Positions 18,901 through 26,913 of a DNA stretch of 64,000 nt are shown here, piece after piece (position 1 is the stretch's first letter; every line of letters starts with the position of its first letter). Under the pieces are notes generated by a model that made no database searches, had not been told where the DNA came from, and saw only the letters and a list, made by a program, of their open reading frames with translations. The stretch is from Aquisalinus flavus (GTDB taxonomy: Bacteria; Pseudomonadota; Alphaproteobacteria; Caulobacterales; Parvularculaceae). The DNA lies in contig NZ_CP042288.1 of assembly GCF_022559625.1 (NCBI RefSeq), positions 1,140,409-1,204,408 of the forward strand. Direction: 5' to 3'. The position numbers and the translations under genes are program-made.

Positions 18901-19478
18901 GCGCCGGCAATCTGCTCGGCGAGGAACAGTCGGGCAATGTCAAGGAAGTTGGCGTCGAGCTCTACCAGCACATGCTGGAGGAGGCGGTCGCCAGCCTGAA
19001 GGAGGGCGGCAGCGAAGCCGAGGAGACCTGGTCACCGCAAATCAATATCGGCACGGCAGTCCTGATCCCCGACCACTATGTCCAGGACCTCGATGTGCGC
19101 ATGTCCCTCTATCGGCGCCTGTCGGACATCGCTGAGCCGGACCAGATCGAGGCCTTCGGTGCCGAACTGATCGACCGCTTCGGCTCGCTGCCGCGCGAGG
19201 TCGAGCACCTGCTGGATATCGTCGCCATCAAGGCACTCTGCCGGCTGGCCTGTGTCGCCAAGATCGATGCCGGGCCGAAAGGCGCCGTCGTGACCTTCCG
19301 CGACAATTTCCCGAACCTGCCGGGGCTGGTGGAGTTCATCGCCTCGTCACCCTATGACGTGAAGCTGCGTCCCGATCAGAAACTCGTCTTCAAGCAGGAA
19401 TGGCCGGACGAGAAGGCCCGTCTCAAGGGCTGCAAACGCGTCCTCGGCCTGCTGATAGATATCGTGGAAAACCCGTGA
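15984..19478 (+). CDS. mfd: Transcription-repair coupling factor
   Basis: An 1164-residue Mfd that binds stalled RNA polymerase, pushes it off using ATP and recruits UvrA. The N-terminal UvrB-like module holds FPAWDCLPYDRVSPS; the RNA-polymerase interaction domain shows DLVVHVDHGVARYEGL near residue 495; the translocase has Walker A GDVGFGKT near 650, a DEEQHFG box near 748 and QIRGRVGRS. The C-terminal TRCF domain is complete. It has the family's usual length. It ends 12 bp from the convergent degenerate-GGDEF gene. Confidence 0.97.
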   Translation: MALQSLTKEISADKAWRDDAMLTVHGAPEGADALAIAHAAQTRGGIVTHIARDAGRAAATASAIAYFASDVPVMSFPAWDCLPYDRVSPSADITAQRMAVLSALTHHDGRTPLVIVTSVNAALLRTPPRGLIESASFSAKPGSVVDIDSLTGFLLANGYSRSSTVREAGEFAVRGGLIDIFPPGAEEPLRLDFFGDTLESIRAFDAENQRTTAQRLEMTLTAASEVLLTEDTIARFRRSFRTMFGAATNNPLYEAISAGRKHAGMEHWLPLYYEETSTLFDFIGEGLVFLDHLGFDAAGERHDQICDYYKARKEDTSAAGKGEFATPAYYPVPYGDLYLSAEDLKKTLEQLPFRPLSPFAPADHIRAFDFGARQGRSFAAERSAGNINIFNTVGEHIKALQKAGKRVLIAGWSDGSAERMLTVMKDHGLSGLRRFERWADAAQSGKDAVGVVTLPVERGFELPGIAIIAEQDILGDRLVRRGKKKRADNFLTEASTLSPGDLVVHVDHGVARYEGLKTLDVSGAPHDCLHLVYAGGDKLFLPVENIELLSRFGSDDPNGQLDRLGGASWQSRKARMKERIRMMAAELIKIAAQRKMKKAEVLQPQQGPYDEFCARFPYVETDDQLQAITDVLEDMEAGTPMDRLVCGDVGFGKTEVALRAAFIAAMAGRQVAVVAPTTLLVRQHFRNFVERFAGFPVNVRQLSRMVSAKEASATRAGLTDGTVDIVIGTHALLSKTIKFRDLSLMIVDEEQHFGVRHKERLKEYRSDTHVLTLTATPIPRTLQLSMSGIRDLSLIATPPVDRLAIRTSIGPFDGVVARETLLREHYRGGQSFFVAPRVSDLSTISEFLTEQVPEVKFKLAHGQMAASELEDIMNAFYEGKFDVLVATTIIESGIDVPTANTLIVWRADMFGLAQLYQIRGRVGRSKARAYAYLTTSPRKKMTAGAERRLKVLQSLDTLGAGFTLASHDLDIRGAGNLLGEEQSGNVKEVGVELYQHMLEEAVASLKEGGSEAEETWSPQINIGTAVLIPDHYVQDLDVRMSLYRRLSDIAEPDQIEAFGAELIDRFGSLPREVEHLLDIVAIKALCRLACVAKIDAGPKGAVVTFRDNFPNLPGLVEFIASSPYDVKLRPDQKLVFKQEWPDEKARLKGCKRVLGLLIDIVENP

Positions 19479-19490
19479 TCGGACAGACTC

Positions 19491-20906
19491 TTACCTGACA
19501 ATCTTCAGGCGAGGTTTCTCGACCTGCGGCGGCGGCGTCTGCCGCGGTGGGACGATGTTGAGCGTTTGAAAGGCGCGGGCGATGATGCCGTCAGCCATTT
19601 CCGCCGGACGGTATTGCACCGTGCTTGCTTCGAGCACCAGTGCATCGCCGCCGGCGCCGGGGGCGTCCTCGAGAATGATCTCCTGCAGGACGGCAGCGAT
19701 GTTCTGCTGGCGGCGGGTTGCCTCGACCGTGCCGAGCCCAGGCTGGGAGATGAGGAACACATCATTGCGCACTGCCGTGATCAGGTCGGTATCGCGCATC
19801 ATCATCTGGACGTATTTCAGCGCTTGACGGAAACCCTTCGAGCTCAGGATTCGGCCGGACGAATATTTCAGCTTGAACGCTGATACGCAGAGCGGCTTGC
19901 CGGTCTCCGTTGCGCGATGGCACTGGCGGTCGAGATGGTTTTCGAAGAACGGCAGGTCGCAAACGAGGTTCAGTCCCTTGCCGTCGGTCGAGGCGGCCTT
20001 GCGCAGGAACTGCTTCATGCTCGCTGTCAGCCGGTTGCGCCGGGCAAAGGCTGTAACCTCGGTCGTCAGCGCTTTCTCCGTATCGATCGCCGACAGGACC
20101 GTGTCAGCGCCCTGCGCCATGAAGCGGCATCCGGCGGTGGCCGCATCGGCCCGCTCCGGAATGACGAGGATCGGCAGGGAGCGCGAGCGGTCATTCCGGC
20201 GGAGCATTTTCACGAGTCCTGTATAGGTCGCCGTGCGGTCGCCGGGCAGGATGACGAGACAATCGAAAGCCTGCGCTTCGAGATAGCGCATGGTCTGGGG
20301 CACGCTCATCGCGGCAGTCACTTGGTAATCGCCGGAGGAGAGGGATTTCATCGCCCGCAACGTCACCGGCGACGGCGCGCCGGAAACAAGGACTCGCATC
20401 GGTTTGGACGACGTGTTCAGGATACTGCCGCTGACGGCGGTGCGGTTCAGCGCCGACAGGGTCTTCAGCCGCTCACCGCATTCGTCGGCAAGGGCGAGGT
20501 TTTCCAGCAGGCGATCGAGCCGCGAGGTGACGAGGTCGGCGCGCTCGCCAAGCGGGCACAGCGTGCCGTAGCGCTTCAGCCAAAGGCGGATATCCCAGGC
20601 CAGTTCAGGCTCGATCAGGATCAGGAAGATGCTTTCCGGGTGAGCGCGGCGCAGCGCCGTGAACCGTGCGGATACGGCACCCATATCCGGCTGCAAGGCC
20701 CGGCAATCGGCGACGATGACGTCGATCATCATGGCGCCTTCAGGCACGTCGCCTTCCTGGTGGACGAGATAGGTCCGGCTGTTCAGCAGGGCATCGATGC
20801 CGCGATCCTCGACCGGACCATCTTCGAACGGACAGGCATCGTACAGCGCGATTGGCGCGTAGAGAATGTGTGCCTGATAGTCCTGCGCAGCATCCGACTG
20901 TGCCAT
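19491..20906 (-). CDS. Degenerate receiver/GGDEF protein, PopA-like
   Basis: A 471-residue protein with the outline of PleD/PopA: receiver-like region 1 (~12-150), receiver-like region 2 (~170-290, starting MRVLVSGAPS) and a GGDEF-like domain (~305-430). In receiver 2 the phosphoacceptor position after the third strand (FDCLVILPGD) lacks Asp. In the GGDEF domain the signature reads VRNDVFLI at 379-386, so cyclase activity should be absent. Region 1 does keep an Asp (D67 in VIVADC) at a plausible position. The tail is Pro-rich. In Caulobacter, PopA is a catalytically dead c-di-GMP effector in CtrA degradation; orthology here is only suggested. ATG 20906 is chosen over a GTG at 20924. Confidence 0.62.
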   Translation of the reverse strand: MAQSDAAQDYQAHILYAPIALYDACPFEDGPVEDRGIDALLNSRTYLVHQEGDVPEGAMMIDVIVADCRALQPDMGAVSARFTALRRAHPESIFLILIEPELAWDIRLWLKRYGTLCPLGERADLVTSRLDRLLENLALADECGERLKTLSALNRTAVSGSILNTSSKPMRVLVSGAPSPVTLRAMKSLSSGDYQVTAAMSVPQTMRYLEAQAFDCLVILPGDRTATYTGLVKMLRRNDRSRSLPILVIPERADAATAGCRFMAQGADTVLSAIDTEKALTTEVTAFARRNRLTASMKQFLRKAASTDGKGLNLVCDLPFFENHLDRQCHRATETGKPLCVSAFKLKYSSGRILSSKGFRQALKYVQMMMRDTDLITAVRNDVFLISQPGLGTVEATRRQQNIAAVLQEIILEDAPGAGGDALVLEASTVQYRPAEMADGIIARAFQTLNIVPPRQTPPPQVEKPRLKIVR

Positions 20907-21010
20907 GTTTTCCCGCTCAACCACTTGCGACCAATGCCGGTCATTCCCACAAGCGAATCATGCAGCATGAGAGCGGTCGCGGCAAGCAGTAATTCGTTAA
21001 CCATTTGAGG

Positions 21011-22699
21011 TTATGGGGCTTTTTGGCTCCTGCTGGAAGCTGAGGCGCCGCCCGGCGCGCCTGCCATCTGCGCCAGGCAGACATCTTCCTCCGACGCGAT
21101 CGACCAGATACCGGCCATGGCGCGCTCTTCGTAGCAGGGCAGGGCAGCGAGGAATTCCTGCGGCTTGTTGATTGGTCCGGCCTCGCGATAGAGCAGGGCC
21201 GTCTGCTTGCCGACATAGCGCCAGTGCCACGGCTCGTAGGTATCCGGGCCTGGCAGATAGTCATTGCCGGGCGGGTAGGACAGGATGAACCCGAAGCGCC
21301 ACGCGTTTTCCTCGAAGCATTGATAGGCCCGATCGGTGGAGCGCATCAGGCGGCCATTGACGTCGATATCGGCGGCAAGCCCCAGCTGGTGCTCCGACGT
21401 ACCGGGATCGGTCACCGTCCCATTGGTATTGCGGTCATAGAGATAGACCTGCGTCTGGTAGGATCGGTATCCGGAGCGCAGGGTCAGTCTTTCCCCCTCG
21501 ATAGAACAATGGGCGAACAGGGTGTTCAGTTGCGACGGCATCGCCGTCGTCGCCTCATCGGTAACGAGCTCCGCCAGCCGTATCGACATCTCTTCCAGCC
21601 CCGGCGATTTGCTCAAGGGCACGGCGTAATCGACGGCGGCAACGAGATCTGTCGGCTTGTAATCCTCCGTCAGCGGAAAGTTGAGCGAGACAGGCCGGTT
21701 GATATCCATGCGGCGGTCGCGAACCTGGTTCGACAGGTAGCGGCGCGCGCCGAAGGCATCCGAGAACAGCCGCCTGATATGTGTGTTCAGGGCTTCGGCT
21801 TCGGTCAGCCGGTTCTGGCTTTTGTAGACGTCGGCAAGCAGGCGGATATAGAGTGTCAGTTCAGGGCTGTTGGAGCCGCGTGCCTGCTCCTGCGCATGGA
21901 AGGCGGTAAGATAGAGCGTCTCGGTATCCTTGTAGCGGCCGATCTTCTGGTACACCGGTCCGAGGAGCAGGGCGGTCTGCAGCGTGTCCTGGCTGGCAGC
22001 GCCGAGAAGCGCAAGCCTCGTCTGATAGCCAGCGGACAGCAGCCCCGCCGCGGCGTAATCGCCATTTTCCTGCATGGCGTAATACCCGCCGAGATCTGTC
22101 ATTGCCGCGGCAGCTGCAAGGCGCACGTCTTCATCGCCGGTCAGAACTTCGCCATCGTGGATCGGCGCCAGCGCCTCGGCAAAGACCGGCATTGCTGCAC
22201 GGACCTTGCCGGCGTAAAATGCCTCGAGGGAGTCCGGATCCGCCGGCACCTGCCGCGCAGCTTCGTCGCCTGCGGCTTCAAGGAAGGCGCTGTAGATGAC
22301 GGCGGCATCCTGTGGCTGGCCGGCTGCCAGGCTCAGATGTGCGACCTCGTCCCGGATGATCGCCCGCTCGGTGACGGGCAGAGAGCCGGCCTTGCGCGAG
22401 GCCAGAACGTCCTGGTACAGCTTGATCGCTCTGGGATAATTGCCTTCACCGGCTTGAAGGCCAGCCAGCGTCTGCTTGATCTCGACCAGTTCCTCTGCAT
22501 CAATGCCTTCGCTGGCGCGGATGGCAATGACCTGTTCGCCGTGGCCAATCGCACGGCTGCCAGCCCCGCTGTCGACAAGAGTAACAAAGCGGCTCTCGGC
22601 ATGATCGGCATTGATCGTGACCATCAGCCAGAATGTGCAGGCATAAAGAAGGCCCACAACGCCCAAGATCATCGACAAGCTGATTGGCTGCTTAAACAT
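21011..22699 (-). CDS. TPR-repeat VanY-type D-alanyl-D-alanine carboxypeptidase
   Basis: A 562-residue protein with an N-terminal membrane anchor (~8-28), an alpha-helical region of tetratricopeptide-like repeats (~50-330) and a C-terminal M15B/VanY zinc peptidase domain. The zinc motif SxHxxGxAxD is SEHQLGLAAD near residues 434-443, the second motif EPWHWRY is near 488, and LRSGYRSYQTQ marks the domain start. It should trim the terminal D-Ala of peptidoglycan stem peptides in the periplasm. The TPR region probably mediates a partner contact. It lies upstream of the PopA-like gene on the same strand with a 104-bp gap. Confidence 0.85.
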   Translation of the reverse strand: MFKQPISLSMILGVVGLLYACTFWLMVTINADHAESRFVTLVDSGAGSRAIGHGEQVIAIRASEGIDAEELVEIKQTLAGLQAGEGNYPRAIKLYQDVLASRKAGSLPVTERAIIRDEVAHLSLAAGQPQDAAVIYSAFLEAAGDEAARQVPADPDSLEAFYAGKVRAAMPVFAEALAPIHDGEVLTGDEDVRLAAAAAMTDLGGYYAMQENGDYAAAGLLSAGYQTRLALLGAASQDTLQTALLLGPVYQKIGRYKDTETLYLTAFHAQEQARGSNSPELTLYIRLLADVYKSQNRLTEAEALNTHIRRLFSDAFGARRYLSNQVRDRRMDINRPVSLNFPLTEDYKPTDLVAAVDYAVPLSKSPGLEEMSIRLAELVTDEATTAMPSQLNTLFAHCSIEGERLTLRSGYRSYQTQVYLYDRNTNGTVTDPGTSEHQLGLAADIDVNGRLMRSTDRAYQCFEENAWRFGFILSYPPGNDYLPGPDTYEPWHWRYVGKQTALLYREAGPINKPQEFLAALPCYEERAMAGIWSIASEEDVCLAQMAGAPGGASASSRSQKAP

Positions 22700-22796
22700 C
22701 TACTCGCCCACAGTGCCCGTTAACCCTGCCCCAAACAATATCCATCATACGGCAACAGGGCATATTCGCCAGAGCAATTTCAATGCCTCCGGGACG

Positions 22797-22851
22797 GATT
22801 CAAGCAGCGAAACATGAAAATCCGCCACCCGTTGCCCTGAATCAACGACTC
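22797..22851. promoter_or_regulatory. Cluster of three GANTC sites
   Basis: GATTC (22797), GAATC (22839) and GACTC (22847) fall within 55 bp upstream of the histidine phosphatase gene. GANTC is the CcrM methylation site of most alphaproteobacteria and clusters in promoters can mark cell-cycle-dependent transcription. That the sites are used here is inference. Confidence 0.3.
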
Positions 22852-22908
22852 ATCAACGCGTCAATTCGAGTATTGTACAATGGCACCGGGCATGGGCATA
22901 GAAGCGTT

Positions 22909-23646
22909 ATGACCCTATCGACCGGACGACGCCGCCTCTATCTCATGCGCCATGGCCATGTGGACTATTTCCAGCCCGGCCTTGCTGATTTTACCACCGT
23001 ACAACTGACGGATGAAGGCCGTGCGCAAGCGGAGGCGGCGGGGCAGGCCCTGCATGGCGTCAGCTTCGACCATGTTTTCCACTCGGCGTTGCCCCGCACC
23101 CGCCAGACGAGCGAACTCGTCCTCGCGGCGAATGCTAGTTGCCCGAATATCCAACCGGCGGAAGCGTCTGCATTCCAGGAGTTGCGAGGCGGCGTGTTTC
23201 GTACCGACAGCCGCGAAGAACTGGCCGCGCGGCTGGCTTTTTCCTTCGATGAAGCGACAGAGCCGGAGGCCGAATTCCTGCCCGGCGGCGAGCGCTTCGC
23301 CGATGCCTATGAGCGTGTCGTGGCGGGATTTGAAAGCCTCGTGCTGCACCAGAACTGGAAAACAGCGCTTCTCGTTGCCCATGAAGGGGTTAACCGCCTG
23401 CTGCTCGGTCATGCCAGCGGCGCCGGGCTCGCGGGGATCGCGCATTTTGAGCAGGATCTTGCCTGCATCAATGTGCTCGATATCGACGTGATCCCGGAAG
23501 GAGAGGACCGCACGATCCGGCGAATTCTCATCAAGGCCGTTAACATCACACCCTATGATTACGTAAAATCCGGCCTGCCGCGGACCAGTCTGGAACATCT
23601 CTTCGGCATCGATTTCGGCGGCTCGCGCCCATGGGCCAAGGGTTGA
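22909..23646 (+). CDS. Histidine phosphatase (phosphoglycerate-mutase-like) family protein
   Basis: A 245-residue histidine phosphatase superfamily protein. The catalytic RHG is at residues 14-16 (YLMRHGHV), a phosphate-contacting Arg follows in ALPRTRQT, and the second catalytic His is H158 in VAHEGVN. The C-terminal ~50 residues (FGIDFGGSRPW and preceding) are an extension beyond the core. The substrate cannot be told from the sequence. The ATG 22909 is chosen because the RHG motif follows at the usual distance; residues encoded upstream are unlike the family. It is divergent from the VanY gene across 209 bp that include three GANTC sites. Confidence 0.85.
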   Translation: MTLSTGRRRLYLMRHGHVDYFQPGLADFTTVQLTDEGRAQAEAAGQALHGVSFDHVFHSALPRTRQTSELVLAANASCPNIQPAEASAFQELRGGVFRTDSREELAARLAFSFDEATEPEAEFLPGGERFADAYERVVAGFESLVLHQNWKTALLVAHEGVNRLLLGHASGAGLAGIAHFEQDLACINVLDIDVIPEGEDRTIRRILIKAVNITPYDYVKSGLPRTSLEHLFGIDFGGSRPWAKG

Positions 23647-23790
23647 CGGCCGGGGGGTGACGGAGAGGGGCTGAGGGCCAGGGACTGAGAGCGCATGGAG
23701 CGCCGCTCTGTGACACCTCAAGCGCCGTTTACTCTTTCTCATTTCTCATGTTAGTTTAAGATGGTGATGGGGTTCTCTTGGGAGTGAATC

Positions 23791-24717
23791 ATGAGTTACG
23801 GCGAACGCAAGGGTGTCCGCAAACTACCCGGTGAATACAATTTCGCGGACATGATCGGATTTGGTCTCGCCGGTGCCCTTGGCATTGTCTTCGCAATCAT
23901 GGCCGACATGCAGCAAAGTGACGGTGGGTCCGCTCTGTTCACCGTGAGCCGCTGGTTTTCCTATGTTTCCGTGATGATCGGGATTGGCTCACTGCCGCTC
24001 TACGTGGTCATTCTCATCCTCATGGCGATTGGCGCAGGGGCGGTCTATTACTTCCAGCCGGTGACCCTCCAGGGCGCTTTTGCCCAGGGCTTCGGCGTCC
24101 TTGCAGCCGTGATGACGGTGGCGCCGTCCGATATCGGACGGCCGCTCGACGCGCCGGACATGCCTACCATCATAAACGAGAGCGAAGCATCGGCAGGGGT
24201 CCAGGCCCGGTTTGCAGGGTATGTCGGGGACCTTGAAGGCTCCGCCATGAGAGACAGCCTGTTTCAGGAAGCCGTGCTTTCGTCGGGATCCACCCCCGCC
24301 GTCCGGTCACGCCCTCTTGCCGTTGCGCTCCAGTCCAGCGAAGCCACAAGCTTCAACCTGACGATGGAAATCATGCTGCCTAACGGGCTCAAGGAAGAAC
24401 CGGATGTCATGATCCGTCGTGGCACGATGCGCGGCAAGCTGCGCAACGACGATAACGGGCAGACATACAACGTTTTCCTGAATTCCGGCGCGATCGTCCG
24501 AAAGTCGCCGACTAACGACAGATTGACCATCATGACCAGCGTGCCGGGTAGCGGGAATACAGCCAATCTGCGCGCCCGTATCGAGATCGACGGTTATGCC
24601 ATCAACCTTGAATCCTTCACCGCCACGGCCGGCCGGAGCAATAGCTGGCAGATATCGATGACGCCGTCTTCCACACCGATGTTCATGCAGCGCCTCAACC
24701 AATCCTACGATTTTTGA
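23791..24717 (+). CDS. Membrane protein of unknown function
   Basis: A 308-residue protein I do not recognise. Three hydrophobic segments lie at ~20-38, ~57-88 and ~96-112, followed by a ~190-residue soluble domain rich in beta-prone and polar residues with no motif known to me (it contains MEIMLPNGLKEEPDVMIRRG and ends in NQSYDF). GGGAG lies about eight bases before the ATG. It is a single plus-strand gene; the 144 bp before it contain only G-rich imperfect repeats (GGGCTGAGGG / GGGACTGAG). Confidence 0.6.
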   Translation: MSYGERKGVRKLPGEYNFADMIGFGLAGALGIVFAIMADMQQSDGGSALFTVSRWFSYVSVMIGIGSLPLYVVILILMAIGAGAVYYFQPVTLQGAFAQGFGVLAAVMTVAPSDIGRPLDAPDMPTIINESEASAGVQARFAGYVGDLEGSAMRDSLFQEAVLSSGSTPAVRSRPLAVALQSSEATSFNLTMEIMLPNGLKEEPDVMIRRGTMRGKLRNDDNGQTYNVFLNSGAIVRKSPTNDRLTIMTSVPGSGNTANLRARIEIDGYAINLESFTATAGRSNSWQISMTPSSTPMFMQRLNQSYDF

Positions 24718-24824
24718 TCGTCCTCGACAGAGGACCATCCTGCGCCGGGGACAGTGTGCGGGATTGCCAATCTGGTCGCTAGGGAAAGCAGATCACGTTG
24801 CAGCCATCGCGGCGACCAGCGGAC

Positions 24825-25436
24825 CTATCCGGTCTGCGTGTTCTCGAAGAACAGCGGCACGATCAACCGGCCGTTTTCCGGCGTCGTACCGAAGGACTTG
24901 CCGGCATCGTGCCACATATAGCCCCTGAACAGGACCGCCCGATTGAATTTCATCGGTATCATCATGATCTCGTCCCAGCCGGTCCGATCGCCGGATTGGG
25001 CGAGCACCGACTTCATCGCTTCATCGGGTGAGGCGAACCCGGCACGCTCGGCCTCTCCGGGGAAAACCGGCGCGCGTTCCCAGCCGGTCTTCCTGTGGCG
25101 GAAGAAATGGGTTCCGTCCTGACAATGTTCATCGAGGGTCAGGTAAAGAATCATCGACCAGTGACAGAAATCGGCGTGGACACTGACCTTGCCATCGTCT
25201 CCCCCCAGAGCGATGCGCGGCACGGCGTGGGAATAATGCTGCGCTGGGGCCAGCGGCTCATGAGTGATGTCGCTGATCAGCCGCTCGATGCCCTGCAAGG
25301 GCAGTCTCGCGCCGGCATTGCGCCCGGGGTAATAGGCGCCTTCAGGACGTGCCGGGAATTGCATCGACAGCGCCTGTTCTCGCATCCCGTGCGGGTCGGG
25401 CAGGAAATCGTCGATGATCATGTGCGTCAGATGCAT
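24825..25436 (-). CDS. 2OG-Fe(II)-oxygenase-like protein (DUF6445-type)
   Basis: A 203-residue protein with the residue pattern of a 2-oxoglutarate/Fe(II) dioxygenase: HxD at H87-D89 (VHADF), a distal His at H176 (MWHDAGK) and an Arg that could bind 2-oxoglutarate at R190 (GRLIVPLFF). The DUF6445 label is from memory of this kind of sequence (NAGARLPLQG, YPGRN), not a search. The substrate is unknown; relatives sit near tryptophan halogenase or SapC-type genes in some genomes, but none is here. The start at 25436 is chosen for GGAGG seven bases upstream; an ATG at 25454 would put that site inside the gene. Confidence 0.65.
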   Translation of the reverse strand: MHLTHMIIDDFLPDPHGMREQALSMQFPARPEGAYYPGRNAGARLPLQGIERLISDITHEPLAPAQHYSHAVPRIALGGDDGKVSVHADFCHWSMILYLTLDEHCQDGTHFFRHRKTGWERAPVFPGEAERAGFASPDEAMKSVLAQSGDRTGWDEIMMIPMKFNRAVLFRGYMWHDAGKSFGTTPENGRLIVPLFFENTQTG

Positions 25437-25516
25437 TGTGCGAGCCTCCGGCATTTGTTGGTAGCCGACAGCGGCGACTTGTCAACACGACCGTTTTGCC
25501 AGCAAGAGCGGGCGAG

Positions 25517-25606
25517 TGGCGGATGGGGTGGGATTCGAACCCACGGAACGCGTGAACGCTCAACGGTTTTCAAGACCGCCGCTTTCGACCACTCAGCCAC
25601 CCATCC
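25517..25606 (-). tRNA. tRNA-Ser (TGA)
   Basis: A 90-base class II tRNA on the minus strand with acceptor stem GGATGGG, anticodon loop CTTGAAA (anticodon TGA), a long variable arm typical of serine, T arm GTGGG-TTCGAAT-CCCAC, discriminator G and an encoded CCA. It decodes UCN serine codons, chiefly UCA/UCG. Confidence 0.97.
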
Positions 25607-25708
25607 GGGGCAGGGGCAAGGCTGCACGCCAACCCCCGAAAGTCCGGCCTGTCTAACACCGGGCGCGCGCGCTGTTCAACTGCTTTGTGAGCCTTGCGGC
25701 AGCCATGG

Positions 25709-25723
25709 TTAATACTTCAGTAA
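25709..25723. promoter_or_regulatory. CtrA-like box upstream of rlpA
   Basis: TTAA, seven bases, GTAA: one mismatch from the full CtrA consensus TTAA-N7-TTAA. It lies about 60 bp before the rlpA start, a plausible promoter position, and rlpA is a cell-division gene. A chance match is quite possible. Confidence 0.3.
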
Positions 25724-25781
25724 TGCCCTTGCCCGATCTTGCCGCTGATACGACAATGAAGAGCTTGCAGGGGTGTTTGCC

Positions 25782-26858
25782 ATGATCGCGAAGGCCGTTT
25801 CGGTTTCAAATTTCCTCAGGATCCTGTCCATGGCCATTATCATCCTGGCCCTGGCCGCCTGCGCAGGCGGGAAGAAAAAGGATGCGCCGGGCAGCATCGT
25901 GGTGCCGCCCGCCGCCCAGGCAAACCCGCACAAGAAGATCGGCAATCCCTACAAGGTCGCCGGCATCTGGTATTATCCGTCGGAAGACCCCGGCTATGAC
26001 CGCACCGGCATCGCCTCTTGGTACGGACCGAAATTTCACGGGCGCAAGACCGCCAATGGCGAGATCTTTGACATGAACCGGCTCACCGCGGCGCATCCCA
26101 CGCTGCCGTTGCCGTCGATCGTGCAGGTCACCAACGTCAAGAATGGTAATACCATCAATGTCCGCCTGAATGATCGCGGGCCTTTCGCCCATGGACGTCT
26201 CATCGACATGTCACGAGAGGCAGCGATTGCGTTGGGCTTCAAGGATGACGGGTTGGCCGAAGTAAGGGTGCGCTATCTCGGCCCGGCCAGTCTCGATCAG
26301 GCCATTACCGCTCTCGGCCAGCCCGAATCCTACGCCGACGGCACCTATGCCATGCCGACGGAGGCTGTCCTCACTGCCGCGAATGATCTCGACACGGTTC
26401 ACACCCGCATTGCCAGCGGTCCCGAGATCAAGTCGACCGAAGCGATCAGCAATGCCGGCCAGATCGACAGCGAAGCCCTTGAGGCCGTGCGCACCTCCGT
26501 CCGCGCTACCGAGCGCCAGGTGAGGGAGGAAGTCGTCAGCGGATCAGGCAGTTACTTCGAAGAGGAACCTGTCAGCCTGCCCGACTTCAACGAGGTTCTG
26601 GACGTCGTCGGTGGCGATCCGGCAAGTGATGTGTGGGTCGTCCAAATCGGCGCATTTTCCTCGCGCCACAATGCAGAGCAGGCCGCGTCCCGCTTTGGCA
26701 GGACCATTCCCGTCCATCGTGAAGACATTGTCACCTCCACCGGCATGCCGCTGACACTGGTGCGCCTCGGGCCCTATCTCAGCCAGTCGGACGCGGAAAC
26801 GGCGCTGAAAGTCGCCCGGCACAGCGGTTTTGGCGATGCGCGTATTGTGGCGCCATGA
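25782..26858 (+). CDS. rlpA: Septal-ring lytic transglycosylase RlpA, lipoprotein
   Basis: A 358-residue outer-membrane lipoprotein: signal peptide with lipobox LAAC (C27), then the double-psi beta-barrel domain at ~70-160 with the hallmark GIASWYGPKFHGRKTANGE, LPLPSIVQVTN and LNDRGPFAHGRLIDMS, a variable linker, and a C-terminal SPOR domain (~283-358, starting VWVVQIGAF). SPOR domains target proteins to septal denuded glycan and RlpA cleaves such glycan in some species. ATG 25782 is preferred to GTG 25773 because AGGGG is better spaced. It is followed by a DD-carboxypeptidase 55 bp on, the common rlpA-dac pairing. Confidence 0.92.
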   Translation: MIAKAVSVSNFLRILSMAIIILALAACAGGKKKDAPGSIVVPPAAQANPHKKIGNPYKVAGIWYYPSEDPGYDRTGIASWYGPKFHGRKTANGEIFDMNRLTAAHPTLPLPSIVQVTNVKNGNTINVRLNDRGPFAHGRLIDMSREAAIALGFKDDGLAEVRVRYLGPASLDQAITALGQPESYADGTYAMPTEAVLTAANDLDTVHTRIASGPEIKSTEAISNAGQIDSEALEAVRTSVRATERQVREEVVSGSGSYFEEEPVSLPDFNEVLDVVGGDPASDVWVVQIGAFSSRHNAEQAASRFGRTIPVHREDIVTSTGMPLTLVRLGPYLSQSDAETALKVARHSGFGDARIVAP

Positions 26859-26913
26859 CAAGCACCCTATAGTTTTGCCGACCGACAACATTTAAGCGAA
26901 ATCCGGACGGACT

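Noticed and set aside
25427..25627. A 66-codon minus-strand frame
   Set aside because: It translates tRNA-Ser; the peptide VAEWSKAAVLKTVERSR is the familiar product of reading a serine tRNA.
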